A stretch of 64,000 nucleotides of DNA from Dermacentor variabilis (Eukaryota > Arthropoda > Arachnida > Ixodida > Ixodidae). A model generated the notes under the pieces. The model had not been told where the DNA came from and made no database searches. It saw only the letters and a list, made by a program, of their open reading frames with translations. Position numbers and translations under genes: made by a program. The stretch covers positions 42,343,777 to 42,407,776 of the forward strand of contig NC_134569.1 of NCBI RefSeq assembly GCF_050947875.1, given 5' to 3'. This document shows, piece after piece, positions 24,120-35,160 of this stretch (the stretch's first letter is position 1; the number at the start of each line of letters is the position of its first letter).

Positions 24120-24384
24120 GCTGAGCAATTTGATAGCGTCATCGCCTGCGCAATTTCCATTGCCTGTCACGCAGCAACTGCGCTCTCACTGCGTCCAGCT
24201 GTTATTGCTCGCAATCACAGCCAAGGTTGTCAGACGGGGTGGTTTCCGCTTTTCGTGCGCGCTTTGCCCTACTTCGTTATATCACCGCTAGATCGGAATA
24301 CTCGTTACTGTTGAAAAGGCAACACCGAACTGAATAAAGGCCAGAAAAAGAACCTAAGAAGCTTGGCGAATAGGAGGCTGAGAT

Positions 24385-24500
24385 AAAGATTACTATTCCT
24401 TTCCCCACTTCTCTCAACATTCCATCTTTCTATTCACCCTTTCCCGTCCGCCAGTGTAGAATAGTCAACCAGACGCCTACTGTTTTTCTTCCCTCCTCGT
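24385..24500 (+). mobile_element. family A LINE 3' end, second copy
   Basis: CCTTTCCCGTCCGCCAGTGT, AGAATAGTCAACCAGACGCC, then TTCTTCCCTCCTCG. The same signature as at 24027 in a diverged form, in the same orientation, 360 bp downstream. Confidence 0.6.
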
Positions 24501-24865
24501 ATTAATAACTGGACACATATTAAAAAGAATAATATACAAGTAAACAGGCAAGTAGACGTTGTAGTTGCATGATTTATTAGCTCTTTGTTGTTGTTTTGTT
24601 TGTCTAAAATAAACATCGAATCAAGTTCCAAAACATTCTAAAACAAAAGGAAAAGGCCGATACAAGGCATAAAAAATACGTTATTTGTCTTCTAATTCAA
24701 GCAGGTTGAAGTTGGATAACCTATGTGTTTGATGTGTTGAGTAGATAACACATACGTCACCCTATGATTATTCAATAACGAGGAGGGCGGTGAGGGAGGG
24801 AATGTGGAAACGAACTCTTAAGCACACTGCACAACATAATTTCCGCCTGGCAATAACAACTACGG

Positions 24866-25868
24866 TAGAGAGAGAGAGAGAGAGTGAAAGGGGAAAGCAG
24901 GCAAGTTAACCAAAGGGGAAGGCCTGGTTTGTTACCCTATGCTAGGGAGAGAGGGGAGGGGGAGGTAAAGTGATAACAAAGTAGAGATAAAGAAATAAAG
25001 GAGCATAGACGTACAATCACAGTCGGTCACTGTCGCCGCATACTGTCACTGCACAGCATAGTAGCACTTGCAGCACTATAAACATCTGTTCAGGCTACAG
25101 CAGCTTGTCCAATTCTGTTACCTTTAAAAAGTGCAACAGTGCCCTCGTCGCCCTCCGCTGCGATGGTTTGTGATGGCGGCATTGTAAAATAAGTTCCTCT
25201 ATTAGAGGTTTTCGGTCAAAGCGCGCTATAGTGATTGCGAGCGATCGTCTCTGTAAATTGCAGCGACGACAGTAGCAGAGAAAGTGTTGAAGTCTCCTCG
25301 TTACCACAGTCATCACACGAGGCGTCGTCTGCCCATCCGATTCGGAAAGCAAAAGACTTGGTGAAGGCCACCCCTAGCCATATTTGACAAAGCAGGGTAG
25401 CTTCGCGACCTCAGAGTCCAGCTGGAATGCAAAGGCGCAGAGAGGAGTATAGGTTGGGCAACCGGTTGTTTGGAATACTTCCTGCGTTCCACAAGGAGAA
25501 CGGGATATCACGGCTGAGCATTTCAAGTTTTCTAGCGACATCTGTCCTTGATAATGGTATCGGCTCCTCTTCTTCACCTTGAAGAGCCGACCGAGCAGCG
25601 TTATGGGCGTGTTCGTTCCCTATGACGCCGCAGTGACTTGGAAGGCACTGAAACGTCACCTGGTGTCCTTTCTCAGTCAATGTATGGATTAATTCTCTAA
25701 TCTAGAATACCAGTTATTCGTGTGGTCCACGCCGCAGGGCTGATAGCAAAGACGGCAGTGTTGCCTTCGAGTCACTAAATATTGACCATCTTCGAGGTTG
25801 TTCTTGGCTGACGAGACGAAGTGCAGCGCGAAGAGCTGCAAGTTCCGCAGCTCTTCGGTAGAAAGTGA
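24866..25868 (-). mobile_element. family A LINE remnant: RNase H to 3' tail, minus strand
   Basis: Read on the minus strand from 25868: AAELAALRAALRLV, WSIFSDSKATLPSLLSALRR, then two in-frame stops, then ELIHTLTEKGHQVTF, PSHCGVIGNEHAHNAARSAL (25680 downward) and PLSRTDVARKLEML. CDDCGNEET and then, after a frameshift, LQHFLCYCRR give a complete CCHC motif; RFDRKPLIEELIL and RRATRALLHFLKVTELDKLL lead to the stop at 25095. The 3' UTR ends in the GA run at 24867-24884 (a TC tail on the minus strand). The copy is 5'-truncated just before the TDGS block. Its C-terminus is nearly the same as that of the plus-strand copy at 62430-62610. Confidence 0.85.
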
Positions 25869-26494
25869 AGAAAGAGAAGGTCCCGTATTCTTATTGCAAT
25901 TACAAACATTCGACGACTCCTAGTGGCTCTAAAATGCTTCAATGTAAAGCTCTTCTCTTCAATCTAAGAGAAACTAAATACAAGCCTAGGCATGCAGAAC
26001 AGCTCGTCGTGTTTACGGATTCGTTTTTGTGGACATTTTTACAGATGTTTCAATTTTCAACACTTTTGCAATTTTTGGATCTGCGGCACTGTTCAGGTGT
26101 CTGCCGAATGGTTAGGCAAGAATTAGAGCACACTTCACTCAGTGTGCAGTGAGAAGTTGAGTTGTAATTAAATGCTTCTACTGCGTTGATAGCTTTAGTT
26201 TTAAGCAAGCCAGTGCCCAGCTCAAATTTCTCGTGCAATAGGACTGGCGTAATTCAGCATGCAAGAGAGTTCCAAATTACTTGTGCAATATGTGAACGTC
26301 ATTTCATAATTGATAATTTCTGTTCTGTTCAGCTCATTATTTGAAATGCTAGTTCGCAGCAGAAGCGACAAACCATTCAGGTCGGGGTATGCGGGGTATG
26401 CTGAAGTGCGTTGTTGCGTGATCTCGCAGAATTTTGCAATTGGTTATCTGACATGGTCCGTCCGAACTATTGTTCTGTCCAAGTAATGGCTTAT

Positions 26495-26496
<2 letters not shown>
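25869..26496. other. no recognised feature
   Basis: Unique AT-rich sequence upstream of an AT microsatellite. Confidence 0.5.

Positions 26497-26528
<32 letters not shown>
26497..26528. repeat. (AT)n microsatellite
   Basis: Short perfect AT tract. Confidence 0.95.
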
Positions 26529-26531
<3 letters not shown>

Positions 26532-28060
26532 AAAGAACAAATGCAACATGCTTTTGCAGTAGTAGATGTACGAGCCCTGGGTGGGCAATTTATTAAATTT
26601 TCATCAACATCAGCCACGTTTATTTTTATGGGTCTCTAAAATGTTCCAATTTTCGCTATTTTTACAATTGTGTTAAGTTTGGGATTTTATAACGACATAA
26701 ATACATGGCGTACTAGCGTACTTCTTGTTTCTAGTTTGCGAGGAACATTTTGAAGATTTCTCAGAAATATTTACAGCTCCATCACCTTAGCTAAAATGCT
26801 CCCCCCCCCCAAAAAAAAAAAAAGAAAGAGCTGACTTCGAGGTTGGTCAGAGGCAGTCGCTCAAAACCAAAGTTTGGCAATTTTTCAGAAACATACTCTG
26901 GGTGACATAAATGTAACTTCCCGTGGGTCAGTTGTTCTAGTGGTGTCGATTTACGGAAAAAATTTTGGCGGGGTACAATGCGTAAACTTTGTAGTGATAG
27001 GCCTTAGAAATTGTAAAATCAGTAAGTGGTTAAAACGCTTACTTATTTGTTCTTCTTAAGTGAGAAAATGGAGCCTATATTAATATCCCTGTATGGTCAT
27101 CCTCACGATGTGTCTCGCTCTAACAATAAAAATCACATTCATATTGAAATCTGAACTCATTCTTTTCGTCGCAGTAAGAATGATGAAGAGTGGCGAAACG
27201 GGTCCCAAATGTTTCTCGTTCTCACTTAAATTTTTATATTGGACAGGAAAATTCTTCCACATCGCCAGAACTGTGACTACTTTTTCAGCACACATTTTTT
27301 TTTCATGCACAACAAATCTTAAATGAGACAAAAACGAAAATGTCGTTATCGTGTCGCAAAACGCTGCAGACATTACAAGCGTGTGGTACAGAGAACGCAC
27401 TTTTATTTTTCTACACGTTAACCCTTTCACTCCGTATATAGCGTATAGCGTATAGCAAAGTAAAAGGTTAGCACGTGGATGATTACCGTGCTAAAGAGAA
27501 CAACAGTCAGTGCAGGGTTCAGCTAATAGCTGCGGACTTCTAGCTATTGCCCAGTCCGACAGTGCTAAACGGGCTAAACTGCCCACACAGCTTGTGGCCC
27601 TGGCTTTCCGAAAATTCGCATCCGTTTCCGGCTCTCGTCTCTATTCACGACTATCGAGTTTAGTGTCGTTGATAAGGGTGACGCATATGTCGATCGATGT
27701 TCATTACATATGATCGATTGTCAGTCAGCACCGATGTGCGTCGTCTTCCGGCGTCCTTCATTCCGTCGCATGCGCTGTTTCCGGCCCGAGAACGCTCGCT
27801 TCGCTTTTCGCTAGCATGCAGGCTCGTGACGACCGTCCTTGCATGGGTTGCTTTTATTCGTGGTTCAACGGCACCGTTTGTTACAGCCCATGCGGCATCG
27901 TATTTAGCGATGTTTACATTCTCGGTCTGTGTGCCTTGGTGTCACCGCTGCAACGCCGTCTTTCAATGACGCGTTATCGGGTTTTAAAACGCGAGGAAAG
28001 GTGAACACAAAACGTGTGCGGCTTTGGCGGCTTTGTTTTTTGTTAGGCGCCTACAGAAAT
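26529..28060. other. no gene; C10/A13 homopolymer junction
   Basis: Unique AT-rich sequence. Ten C bases at 26801-26810 are followed directly by thirteen A bases. TATAGCG is repeated three times near 27435-27455. From about 27700 the sequence becomes CpG-richer. Confidence 0.5.
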
Positions 28061-28345
28061 GTCGCATGCCGCGTTGCTCATCTCGGCGCAACTCATCGCA
28101 ACTCGGGAGGGAAGGCTGATTGGCGGAGCGCGCCGGTGGCAAAGCACCTTCCCGGAGTTGTGCGCAGCTGACACTGCAGCGGTGCTGATCGGCGCTGCTC
28201 TGTGGTGCCACCTGACCACTGCACGTAGCCTGTGTGGTTCCTCCTCACGTAGAAGCTGAGAACTATAAAGGGCGCAACGTAATTGCAACTTGCAGGTAAT
28301 CTTGTGAGAAAACACAGGTAAAAGCGTATATTTAGGCAAATACAA
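28061..28345 (+). promoter_or_regulatory. weak candidate promoter: CpG-rich stretch with TATAAAG box
   Basis: A CpG-rich stretch (about 28060-28250) is followed by GAACTATAAAGGGCGC at about 28259-28274, a good TATA box. About 30 bp further TTGCAGGTAATC looks like a splice donor context. No coding exon is seen and the TIR element at 28346 begins 80 bp downstream. This rests on short motifs only. Confidence 0.2.
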
Positions 28346-28615
28346 CACTCTTAAAATGACACCCTTTGGGTCGTATCTTGCCACACAACAATAATCGTCA
28401 TCTGTCTTGCCCGCATTTTTTTTCTTTAATGCTGCGAGCCCGGTAGTTCCAAGTCACGAACATGCAGCATGCGAGTTATCAGCATGACAGAGCATTTTCA
28501 ACGGCAAAGTAGCGAGCGCAGTGTTTTCAAGAAAGAAAAGGCAAGCAAGACAGATGACGATTATAGTTGTGTGACAAATATACAATTCAAAAGGTGTAAA
28601 CTTTTTTTTAGAGTG
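28346..28615. mobile_element. 270 bp non-autonomous DNA transposon (MITE) with long TIRs
   Basis: The left end starts CACTCTTAAAATGACACCCT and contains CCACACAACAATAATCGTCA with TCTGTCTTGCC about 45 bp in. Reading the right end on the minus strand gives CACTCTAAAAAAAAG, then ACACCTTTTGAAT, then TCACACAACTATAATCGTCA and TCTGTCTTGC. The terminal inverted repeats are thus about 70-75 bp, with an inner half (ATAATCGTCATCTGTCTTGC) that is perfect over 20 bases. No open frame lies inside, so a transposase in trans would be needed. Superfamily is unknown; no obvious target-site duplication is visible (left flank AAATACAA, right flank CATATATA). Confidence 0.85.
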
Positions 28616-29584
28616 CATATATAAAGAATGCGCTCAATTGGGCGTTCTGTTGTATCTTATACACCTCCTATATCCTGCAGTGTCTAACATATACAATTTT
28701 CTGATTCGGTAGAACTTCCCGCATTTGTCTTTTCTTTCGTCTCTCTCGCACTCTCTCCTTCGCTGTCTACTATAATACGCACTCTCGAGGCCATTTGGTG
28801 GCGTTACGTAGGGTCGTGAGAACAGAATAAACGTAATACGTATAGCTCGTTGCGACGAACAAATTGAGCTTTAGAGTTTGTGCAGAAAAAGCCAATCAAG
28901 CGGAAGGTTAGGGATACCTACAACAAGAGCCAACGTATACTGTAGATACAAAATATTGTAGGTAATTAAAGCGTTCAACTGGAAAATGGACCTCAGAGGA
29001 AAGCGATTGCATAGGGGAGAAGGAGGGAACTTAAATACAAGCGCGGAACAGCCGGTGCTATGATAATTTACATCGCATTAGGCCCTTATCAGTACATAAT
29101 AATACACTATAATGATTATCTGCATAGTTTCTTTGCAGTGACCCTCGGTTTCTCCAGTGGTCCTACATGATGTCGGTCGGTATACTTGCCGTTATGGCAG
29201 GCATCATTTACCGATATTTCGGTATGCAAGAAGTGTAAGGGAATGTACGCACACTAAAAGTGCAAATTGAAAGTAATATGTTCTTGCGTACACTCTTAGC
29301 GTATATCGTATCGATGAAACACTTTTTAAAACTTTGGGTGCGTTATTCATGCCCAGTCATATATCTTACAGGCACGTCTTAGCTGTTCAGTTACAAAACT
29401 GCATTTCTTCTGTGCTCGGATAACGGCCAGTTAGTAATGCAGGCCGCGTTTCTTCGCTTCCGGGACGTTTTTACGCTTTCTGTCCTTATTTCCAGCCATT
29501 CGCCTCCATTTGCATTGATTCTTAGGGGAAAAAAAAGCGAGAGATTCAACCATACCTGCTTATACCCCAGAGCTACAACTCGAA
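28616..29584. other. no recognised feature
   Basis: AT-rich unique sequence; no domains. Confidence 0.5.
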
Positions 29585-29750
29585 AGATACCGTAGTGGAG
29601 GGCTGGGGTTGATTTTCAGCACGCTTCTTTTTTACTTTCACCTGATTCCTAGCCAATCCGAACATGGTCGCCACGGCAAGGAATCGAACTCGCGACCTCG
29701 CGCTCAGCAGTAGCAGGACACAGCCGCTAACACACCAATGCGGGTGATGG
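29585..29750 (-). mobile_element. tRNA-derived SINE, diverged, minus strand
   Basis: On the minus strand: GCGGCTGTGTCCTGCTACTG, CTGAGCGCGAGGTCGCGAGT, TCGATTCCTTGCCGTGGCGA, and further on CCCTCCACTACGGTATC. The head, B-box region and CCACTACGG block match the SINE at 2676-2900. The middle block is deleted or diverged. Confidence 0.65.
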
Positions 29751-29869
29751 CAGGCAAAGGGAGACAAAGAAAGATCTGCTGTATAAAAGAATTCAGTTTA
29801 TGCCAACAATATATCAATAGCATGCAGAGAAAGCGCGAGAGAGATATATGTATAGAAAGGTGGCAGGCT

Positions 29870-30010
29870 GGCTAAGAGAGAGAGAGAGAGAGAACTAGAG
29901 GAAAGGCATGGAAGTTAACGAGACGCACGTCCTACTTGTTATCTTACACAGGGGTAAGATAATAATGGCCGAAAAGCTAAAGAAAGACTATAGTTAGGCG
30001 CACACCTGGA
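29870..30010 (-). mobile_element. family A LINE 3' end, minus strand
   Basis: On the minus strand: CCCCTGTGTAAGATAACAAG, TAGGACGTGCGTCTCGTTAA, CTTCCATGCCTTTCC, then a TC tract (GA run 29875-29892 on plus). This is the family A signature, diverged. Sequence upstream on the minus strand (to about 30110) may be further LINE but is not readable. Confidence 0.6.
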
Positions 30011-31104
30011 GATAAACAGCAAGTCTATATGCAGTCGCAGATACTCGTCGAGTTTAGGTATTTCAGGAATGTTCTCGCCGCTTTGCGCCCTAATGACGCG
30101 CACGTCCATAGCTCAAGGAATTTCGTTTACGAAAAGTTACGATGCCTACTGAAGGCACGCAAGCTACTGAAGTTCCAACGGTCAAGTGACCTAGTTGAAC
30201 ATCTGTGACACTACCGCGTTCCTTTGCGCGTATTCGCGTAATCTTTTATTTATTTATTTTTTTACATCCTGCCGGCCGTCTCGCTCTCTACGTACTTCTC
30301 TGCGTTTAACCACCGCACACCCCATTCGAGTACGTATGCGAAAAAGGGCTCCAGGTCGGTTAAACGCACAGCAAATGCCTACAGAGTGGAGGGCGCCGGC
30401 AGGATGTCGGACTTCGTCTGACACGCAGTGTGCGTATTTATAACGCACGGCCGCGTGCACAGGCACGCGCCGAAAGCTTGCGCACCTGCGACACGAGAGA
30501 CGAGTCATTGTACACAGTCTGGTAAATGTCGCGCGTCACTGGAACAGTTAACGACGCGAGGCGACGCCTGTGAATAGCGCCGTAGACCTAACTGGGATGA
30601 CTCGTTGCTCAAAGTGGCCGACAGCTGTTCCCCATCGATCAGTGCACGCTATAATGCGCGCGAAACGTCGACAAAAATGACAGCACAGGCTCTTCGCGCA
30701 TTTTATATTCGGCTCAGGGAGACTGAGGCGTTCTGTTGGTGACGAAAAGAAAAAAAGAACAGAAAGAAAAACGAGTCCGTTCCCGAGCGGTGAAGGAGCC
30801 CCGAAGGGCCGAAAATCGGAGATATGCTAAACGCGTACAGCATTCGCGCGTAGCGACAAAACGACGTATTAGGAAGTTCCAGAGAAAACGTACCCAAGTG
30901 GCTTCATGTACTCAAAACCCAAAGTCCATAAACGCGGCTGCTTTCTATCTCCCTTTTTTTTTTTTGCTTTCTTTAGTGGTTCAGGCCGATAGTGTAGTGC
31001 GTAGTGTACTGTGTTCTACTTTAGTCTTTAGATTTGTCCTGTTGCTTTTGCTTCCCTCTCTCCTCCCCTCCTCCCTATCTTTTATTTATGTGTTGCTGTC
31101 CCCT
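30011..31104. other. no gene; CpG-rich patch at 30270-30560
   Basis: A CpG-rich patch contains GTGCGTATTTATAACGCAC near 30428-30446, a short near-palindrome around a TATA-like core. No exon is recognised. A frame at 30736-31455 is long only because it crosses a TAA repeat in the AAT frame (poly-N). Confidence 0.4.
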
Positions 31105-31209
31105 CCTTTCAGCAAAGTAGGCAGGCGTTGTGCCCCTTCCAGTGGCAGTTGCCAGCCTGCTCGTCGCTTTCCCTTTCCTGTTAACTGTGTATATGTGTTC
31201 AAAACAACA

Positions 31210-31255
<46 letters not shown>
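31105..31255 (+). mobile_element. LINE-type 3' end with (TAA)n tail
   Basis: CTTTCAGCAAAGTAGGCAGG, CGTTGTGCCCC, GGCAGTTGCCAGCCTGCTCG, CTTTCCTGTTAACTGTGTAT, then a TAA array (31209-31255). I recall this string as the terminal part of an abundant tick repeat ending in TAA units. Only the tail is present here and its protein family is not determined. Confidence 0.55.
31209..31255. repeat. (TAA)n microsatellite
   Basis: About 15 perfect TAA units, forming the end of the repeat at 31105. Frames read poly-N or poly-I through it. Confidence 0.97.
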
Positions 31256-31368
31256 GCGTGCCTTACATTGGGTACCCCATTTCTCAAGTTCCCTTCCGCC
31301 TTCCTTTCCCATTAGGTAGGTTTAGAACATGTGTACACATGAACTCGTATGGTTGCCGCCTTTCCCCC

Positions 31369-31850
31369 CTAACCACCGGTAGGGTAGGAGCAGGCGTAAG
31401 TAAATGCCACTCCAAGCAACAGACGACAAATGAGAGTTACCTCCCGTCGCGGTAAGCCGTGCGGAAGGCGGAGCTTCAGATGAGGATCCAGGGAACAAAG
31501 GCGCTGGCTTGAAATGTGATAGTGATCTAAAAAAGGAAATGACGCTTCATTCTGCAACTCCTGAGGGAGCACGGCGAAGCATCGGCGGAAATCCAATGGA
31601 CCAACGTAAGCTCTCGAGCGACCGCATGGAACTTTCCTGCTGCGTCTGTTTTCGACATCGGGATAGCGAGGCAATCTCCACAGTCATGTAAAGATGGATC
31701 GGCTGCGTCTGCTTGCTCGTTTCCAAGGATACCACAGCGATTTGGCAACCATTGAAAGACGATGCCATGTCCTTTCTCAACTGTCCGGTGGCAAATTTAT
31801 CTCGCGTCAGCGACATGTCGTTCGTTGTGTCCACGCGTAATGCAGAGAGC
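31369..31850 (-). mobile_element. family A LINE fragment, post-RNase H region, minus strand
   Basis: Minus-strand frames read MPNRCGILGNEQADAADPSL (RNase H end), MSKTDAAGKFHAVARELTLV, and then by frameshift LDPHLKLRLPHGLPRREVTL and LLLGVAFTYACSYPTGG. Compare LNPSLQLRPPARPHRRETSL and LGVAFTKAYS in the copy at 5391. The fragment stops before the zinc motif; the 3' part is missing. Confidence 0.75.
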
Positions 31851-32577
31851 AAACTCTGGAGGGGCTGCCTTGCAATCGTAGACGATGAACCTTTTCTGGG
31901 ACGTTTCCTGATTGATCAATTGAAGTGCAGTGTATTCTAGTGTTAAAATAAAATTCTGGGGTGTTACTCGCCAAAAATGGTATCCAATCCACGCTCTGAA
32001 GGTGGTTGGACAGCGAAGCTGTAAACAACTAGAACGATTGCCCATTGCCACGTGAGCTGACATTATTAACGTGGCGACAGTCACACGCACTTTACCTAAT
32101 TATTAGCCTAAGGTGTTTCTACAACCTGCGACTTGGCTTGCACTGCTGCTTCGCACGCCTACAAAGAGTGGGCCAGAGAGGACAGAAGTTCGCGGCGCCT
32201 CGTATGCATGCTGCTCTTCAGGAGTCCTCAATATACGTGACATTCCCATAGCTCTGTCACAACACATAATTTCCTATAGGCGGGTTCTTCTTTTACGTAC
32301 GAAGGTGAAGTGACGTCATTTCCAGGTTCGTATGCTACAGTCAAGCTGCCGTCGCCGCGGCAGCTTGCACAACAGTAATCTTTACCGGGAAACCTATGCG
32401 GGGAGCGCTACGTGCTTCGCATCGCATATAGGTACAGGAGTGCCTTTTCATCAATTATGTGGTTCCGATGCTCATTTTGAGCTTGTTCTTTATTTAAACG
32501 TATGCTGTTCTGTATGCATGATTCCAAAGAATGTACGCACTGTTCGCTTTAGTTTGCGCTGAGTGCTTGTAGCCTCT
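31851..32577. other. no recognised feature
   Basis: Unique sequence. TGACGTCA occurs at 32311-32318. Confidence 0.5.
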
Positions 32578-32622
32578 GCCTTACGGGGGTATGAGCCATC
32601 GCATTTGGAGGAATGAGCCATA
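32578..32622 (-). repeat. repeat E fragment, minus strand
   Basis: On the minus strand: AAATGCGATGGCTCATACCC, CCGTAAGGCAGAGGC, matching the 3987-4050 copy (GGCTCATACCCCCGTAAG and CCCCGTAAGGCAGAGG). Confidence 0.65.
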
Positions 32623-32699
32623 GATTATGCTGGTTTTCTGTCGACGTTCCACCACAAAGAAATCCCGGGATCCTAGCCATAGGCAGCATCGCTGTGAAG

Positions 32700-32910
32700 C
32701 CCTGATTTGATTACGAGCCCTGCCATAGCGGGGGAAATCCGGATTAATTTTGAGCACCTGGCGGGCTTTTACGTGCAACCAAGTTCACAGTTCACGAGTA
32801 TTTATTCATTCCGCACCATTCGCAATGCGACCGGTCCGGCGGGGATCGAACCCCCGACCTCGTGCTCCGCAGCGTAGCGCCATAGCCACTCAGCTATTGT
32901 GGCGGGTGCT
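32700..32910 (-). mobile_element. tRNA-derived SINE with tRNA-like head, minus strand
   Basis: On the minus strand: CCCGCCACAATAGCTGAGTG, GCTATGGCGCTACGCTGCGG (A-box region), AGCACGAGGTCGGGGGTTCG, ATCCCCGCCGG (B box), GTCGCATTGCGAATGG, and further on CAGGTGCTCAAAATTAATCC. The head is better preserved than in most copies here. The middle of the body is replaced by sequence including ACTCGTGAACTGTGAACTTG. Confidence 0.75.
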
Positions 32911-34680
32911 CCACATCCCGTCGCCTTTCGTGCAGGAACTAGTGCCGACAAGCCAAACAATTCCCCATTTCTAAGAACTCCCTGTCGACGCCTCACAGCC
33001 ACCAGTCGCACGCGAAGCAGGCAAATAACCGCGGATTAAAACACGACGAGAGAAATATAGAGCTTCAGAATGACTGCAATTCATTCCAGGCTTTTGTCGA
33101 GCGCAAAAAGGACGTGCGCTGCGGTACATCGAAAGTAATTAGGCACTTTGTTCATGTCGCACGCAGCTGCGGAGCCGGAGAGATGTAATTTGATTCCTTA
33201 ACTTCTCGAAAGCGCACTTTCGCATATAGTGAAATATGCAAATTCGCCAGACCGGCTGGTCGCACGAGATTCCATTTCCACTATTTGCCTACTAATTCTC
33301 TCTTTCCTTATGCGTACATACGTGCGCTACTTCTTTTTTTTTTTTTTTGCAGCTGAAGTTACGCTAATCTACGGAGTGCCTCCTGCTCCAGATTATGTGT
33401 AACATAAGGATTGTTCCCTCTTTCGATTCTTTAGTTCGTTTCTCGCTGTTGTTGCGTGAAAAAAAAATAAAGAAAACATTTGTCTTGCTAAAGAAGAAAG
33501 ACAGCGAAAAAATATACATGGTTTTCATTTTAATTCTGCAAGCTCACTGTTTCTTTCCCCTTGCTCCTTTTATCTACTCAGTAGTGAAAACAGTGAACTT
33601 TATTCCCAGCGCACCGGTATAGCTTGTCAATTTTATACGTACTAGCGAGAACGTCGCATGCAGTCTTTTGAGACCGCTTTTGTAATTTGGTTTTGGAATA
33701 ACTCAGCTTATTTTCGATGCGAGAAAGTTGGGCAGCAACGATGGAAATACGATGGCTTTCAGGATAACAGCCGAGTGTAAACTTCGTTATTCATCGCTTT
33801 GCATTACTTCTAACCAAAAGATATAAATTTTATCAACAGAGATGTGGAATTTGCAATTAAATATTCAAGAGGCATCGCATTATAATTACAAGGAAGGCAA
33901 AGAGCCTTGCGCTTCTTTTACTGTTACGCAAGGCCATATTTATTTGCACTTTGCCTGCGTATTGTCTGCCCGGTTCTTGGAACACGTTAATGCCTTCAAT
34001 GCCCTCTGGTCACACTTTCAAACCCTTTTTATTACTCTAAGTAAAAACCTCGCCCTTAAGGAACCGCCTTACTCTCCAACAATAGCCGTCATCTATATTG
34101 CACGCCTGTCCTTTCTTCAGCGCTTTGCTCAAGGGATTTGGCGCCACGAACGGTAAGCGCGTATCGGCGGGACGTAGGGTTCCTCATGCCGGGAAAGTAT
34201 ACCGAGCGCAGATGCTTAAATAAAGGAAGCGTACGCGTTAAGATTGATCTCGAATATCGCTGGGAGACAAACGTGGCCCAAAATGGTGCGAACTATTTTA
34301 ATCTACCTCATTAACGTAAGAATTCCTGCGTGCGCTATTTCGTTCACCAAGAATGTCTTCGCTTCAGTTTATATGGTAAAATGTCACAATTTGTGCGTTA
34401 AGTGTATGCTTCTTTCTCTCTCTATGTCTCTCTCTCGCTCGCTCTCTATTTGTGTGAATATAGGCTTTATTGCTGGTTTTACCTTAATCATCTTTTATCG
34501 CTCAAGTTCAACACAGAGCTGGTCAGAATAGTTGTACGGAGATGGTGCTCCCAAACAAGCGCGTGTATATAAAAGAACAGTGTTTACTTAAAGGCCCGCG
34601 GTAGCCGGATTCAATCTTTCGCTTCCTTTAGATAAAAAAAAAGAAGTATATAAACGATAAGTAAAAATTGGAGGCTTATC
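32911..34680. other. no recognised feature
   Basis: AT-rich unique sequence with T- and A-homopolymers (33330-33350). No domains are seen. Confidence 0.5.
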
Positions 34681-34725
34681 AAGGTTAAGCCCAGTGGATG
34701 CGAAGCATCCACTGGGCTTAACCTT
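34681..34725. repeat. perfect hairpin, 21 bp arms and 3-base loop
   Basis: The left arm AAGGTTAAGCCCAGTGGATG plus C (34681-34701), the loop GAA (34702-34704) and the right arm (34705-34725) form an exact inverted repeat. The centre carries ATGCGAAGCAT. Its reverse complement ATGCTTCGCAT recurs at about 35182-35192, just past the GC-rich tandem repeats. The two may therefore mark the ends of one roughly 500 bp mobile unit. No family is assigned. Confidence 0.9.
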
Positions 34726-34845
34726 AGCGTATCCTTAGCGTTTGGAGGCATCTTGACCTCATACACGCCCGGCGCAAAGACGCTGGCGCGGGTGCGGGCA
34801 CAGAGACTGACGCGACGGCGGGCGCGCGCCGCTTCAACCCTGGCG

Positions 34846-35160
34846 TGACGTCACATATCACGTGATGCAGCGATGGTGGCGCCGCCGCCGCGTCGCGCGC
34901 GACGGCGCGAACCGAAGCGTGGAGGCCTCCGCCGGGCGACGTCCGACGGCGCGATATGAGGCCCCATCTGCAGCCGGTGTGACGTCATCACGTGACGTCA
35001 CATCATGTGATCTCACTTCAGGGTCAATGGTGGCCACCGCCGGGAGGCGACCGACGGCGCGATGTGAGGCCCCATCTGCAGCCGGTGTGACGTCATCACG
35101 TGACGTCATGTCACGTGACCCCACTTCAGGGTCAATGGTGGCCACCGCCGGGCGTCGCGC
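34846..35160. repeat. 108 bp GC-rich tandem repeat with TGACGTCA and CACGTG palindromes
   Basis: Two full units and the start of a third begin at GCCGGG at 34931, 35039 and 35147, so the period is exactly 108. Each full unit carries TGACGTCA twice, flanking CACGTG (34980-35000; 35088-35108). A degenerate earlier unit has TGACGTCA at 34846-34853 and CACGTG at 34859-34864. Because 108 is a multiple of 3, both strands keep frames open for about 95-106 codons. These frames are a by-product of the repeat and show no protein family. TGACGTCA is the CRE/ATF-CREB consensus; regulatory use here is only a possibility. Confidence 0.9.

Noticed and set aside
30736..31455. A 239-codon plus frame with a poly-Asn stretch
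   Set aside because: It crosses a TAA array and the end of a repeat element; no domain is visible.
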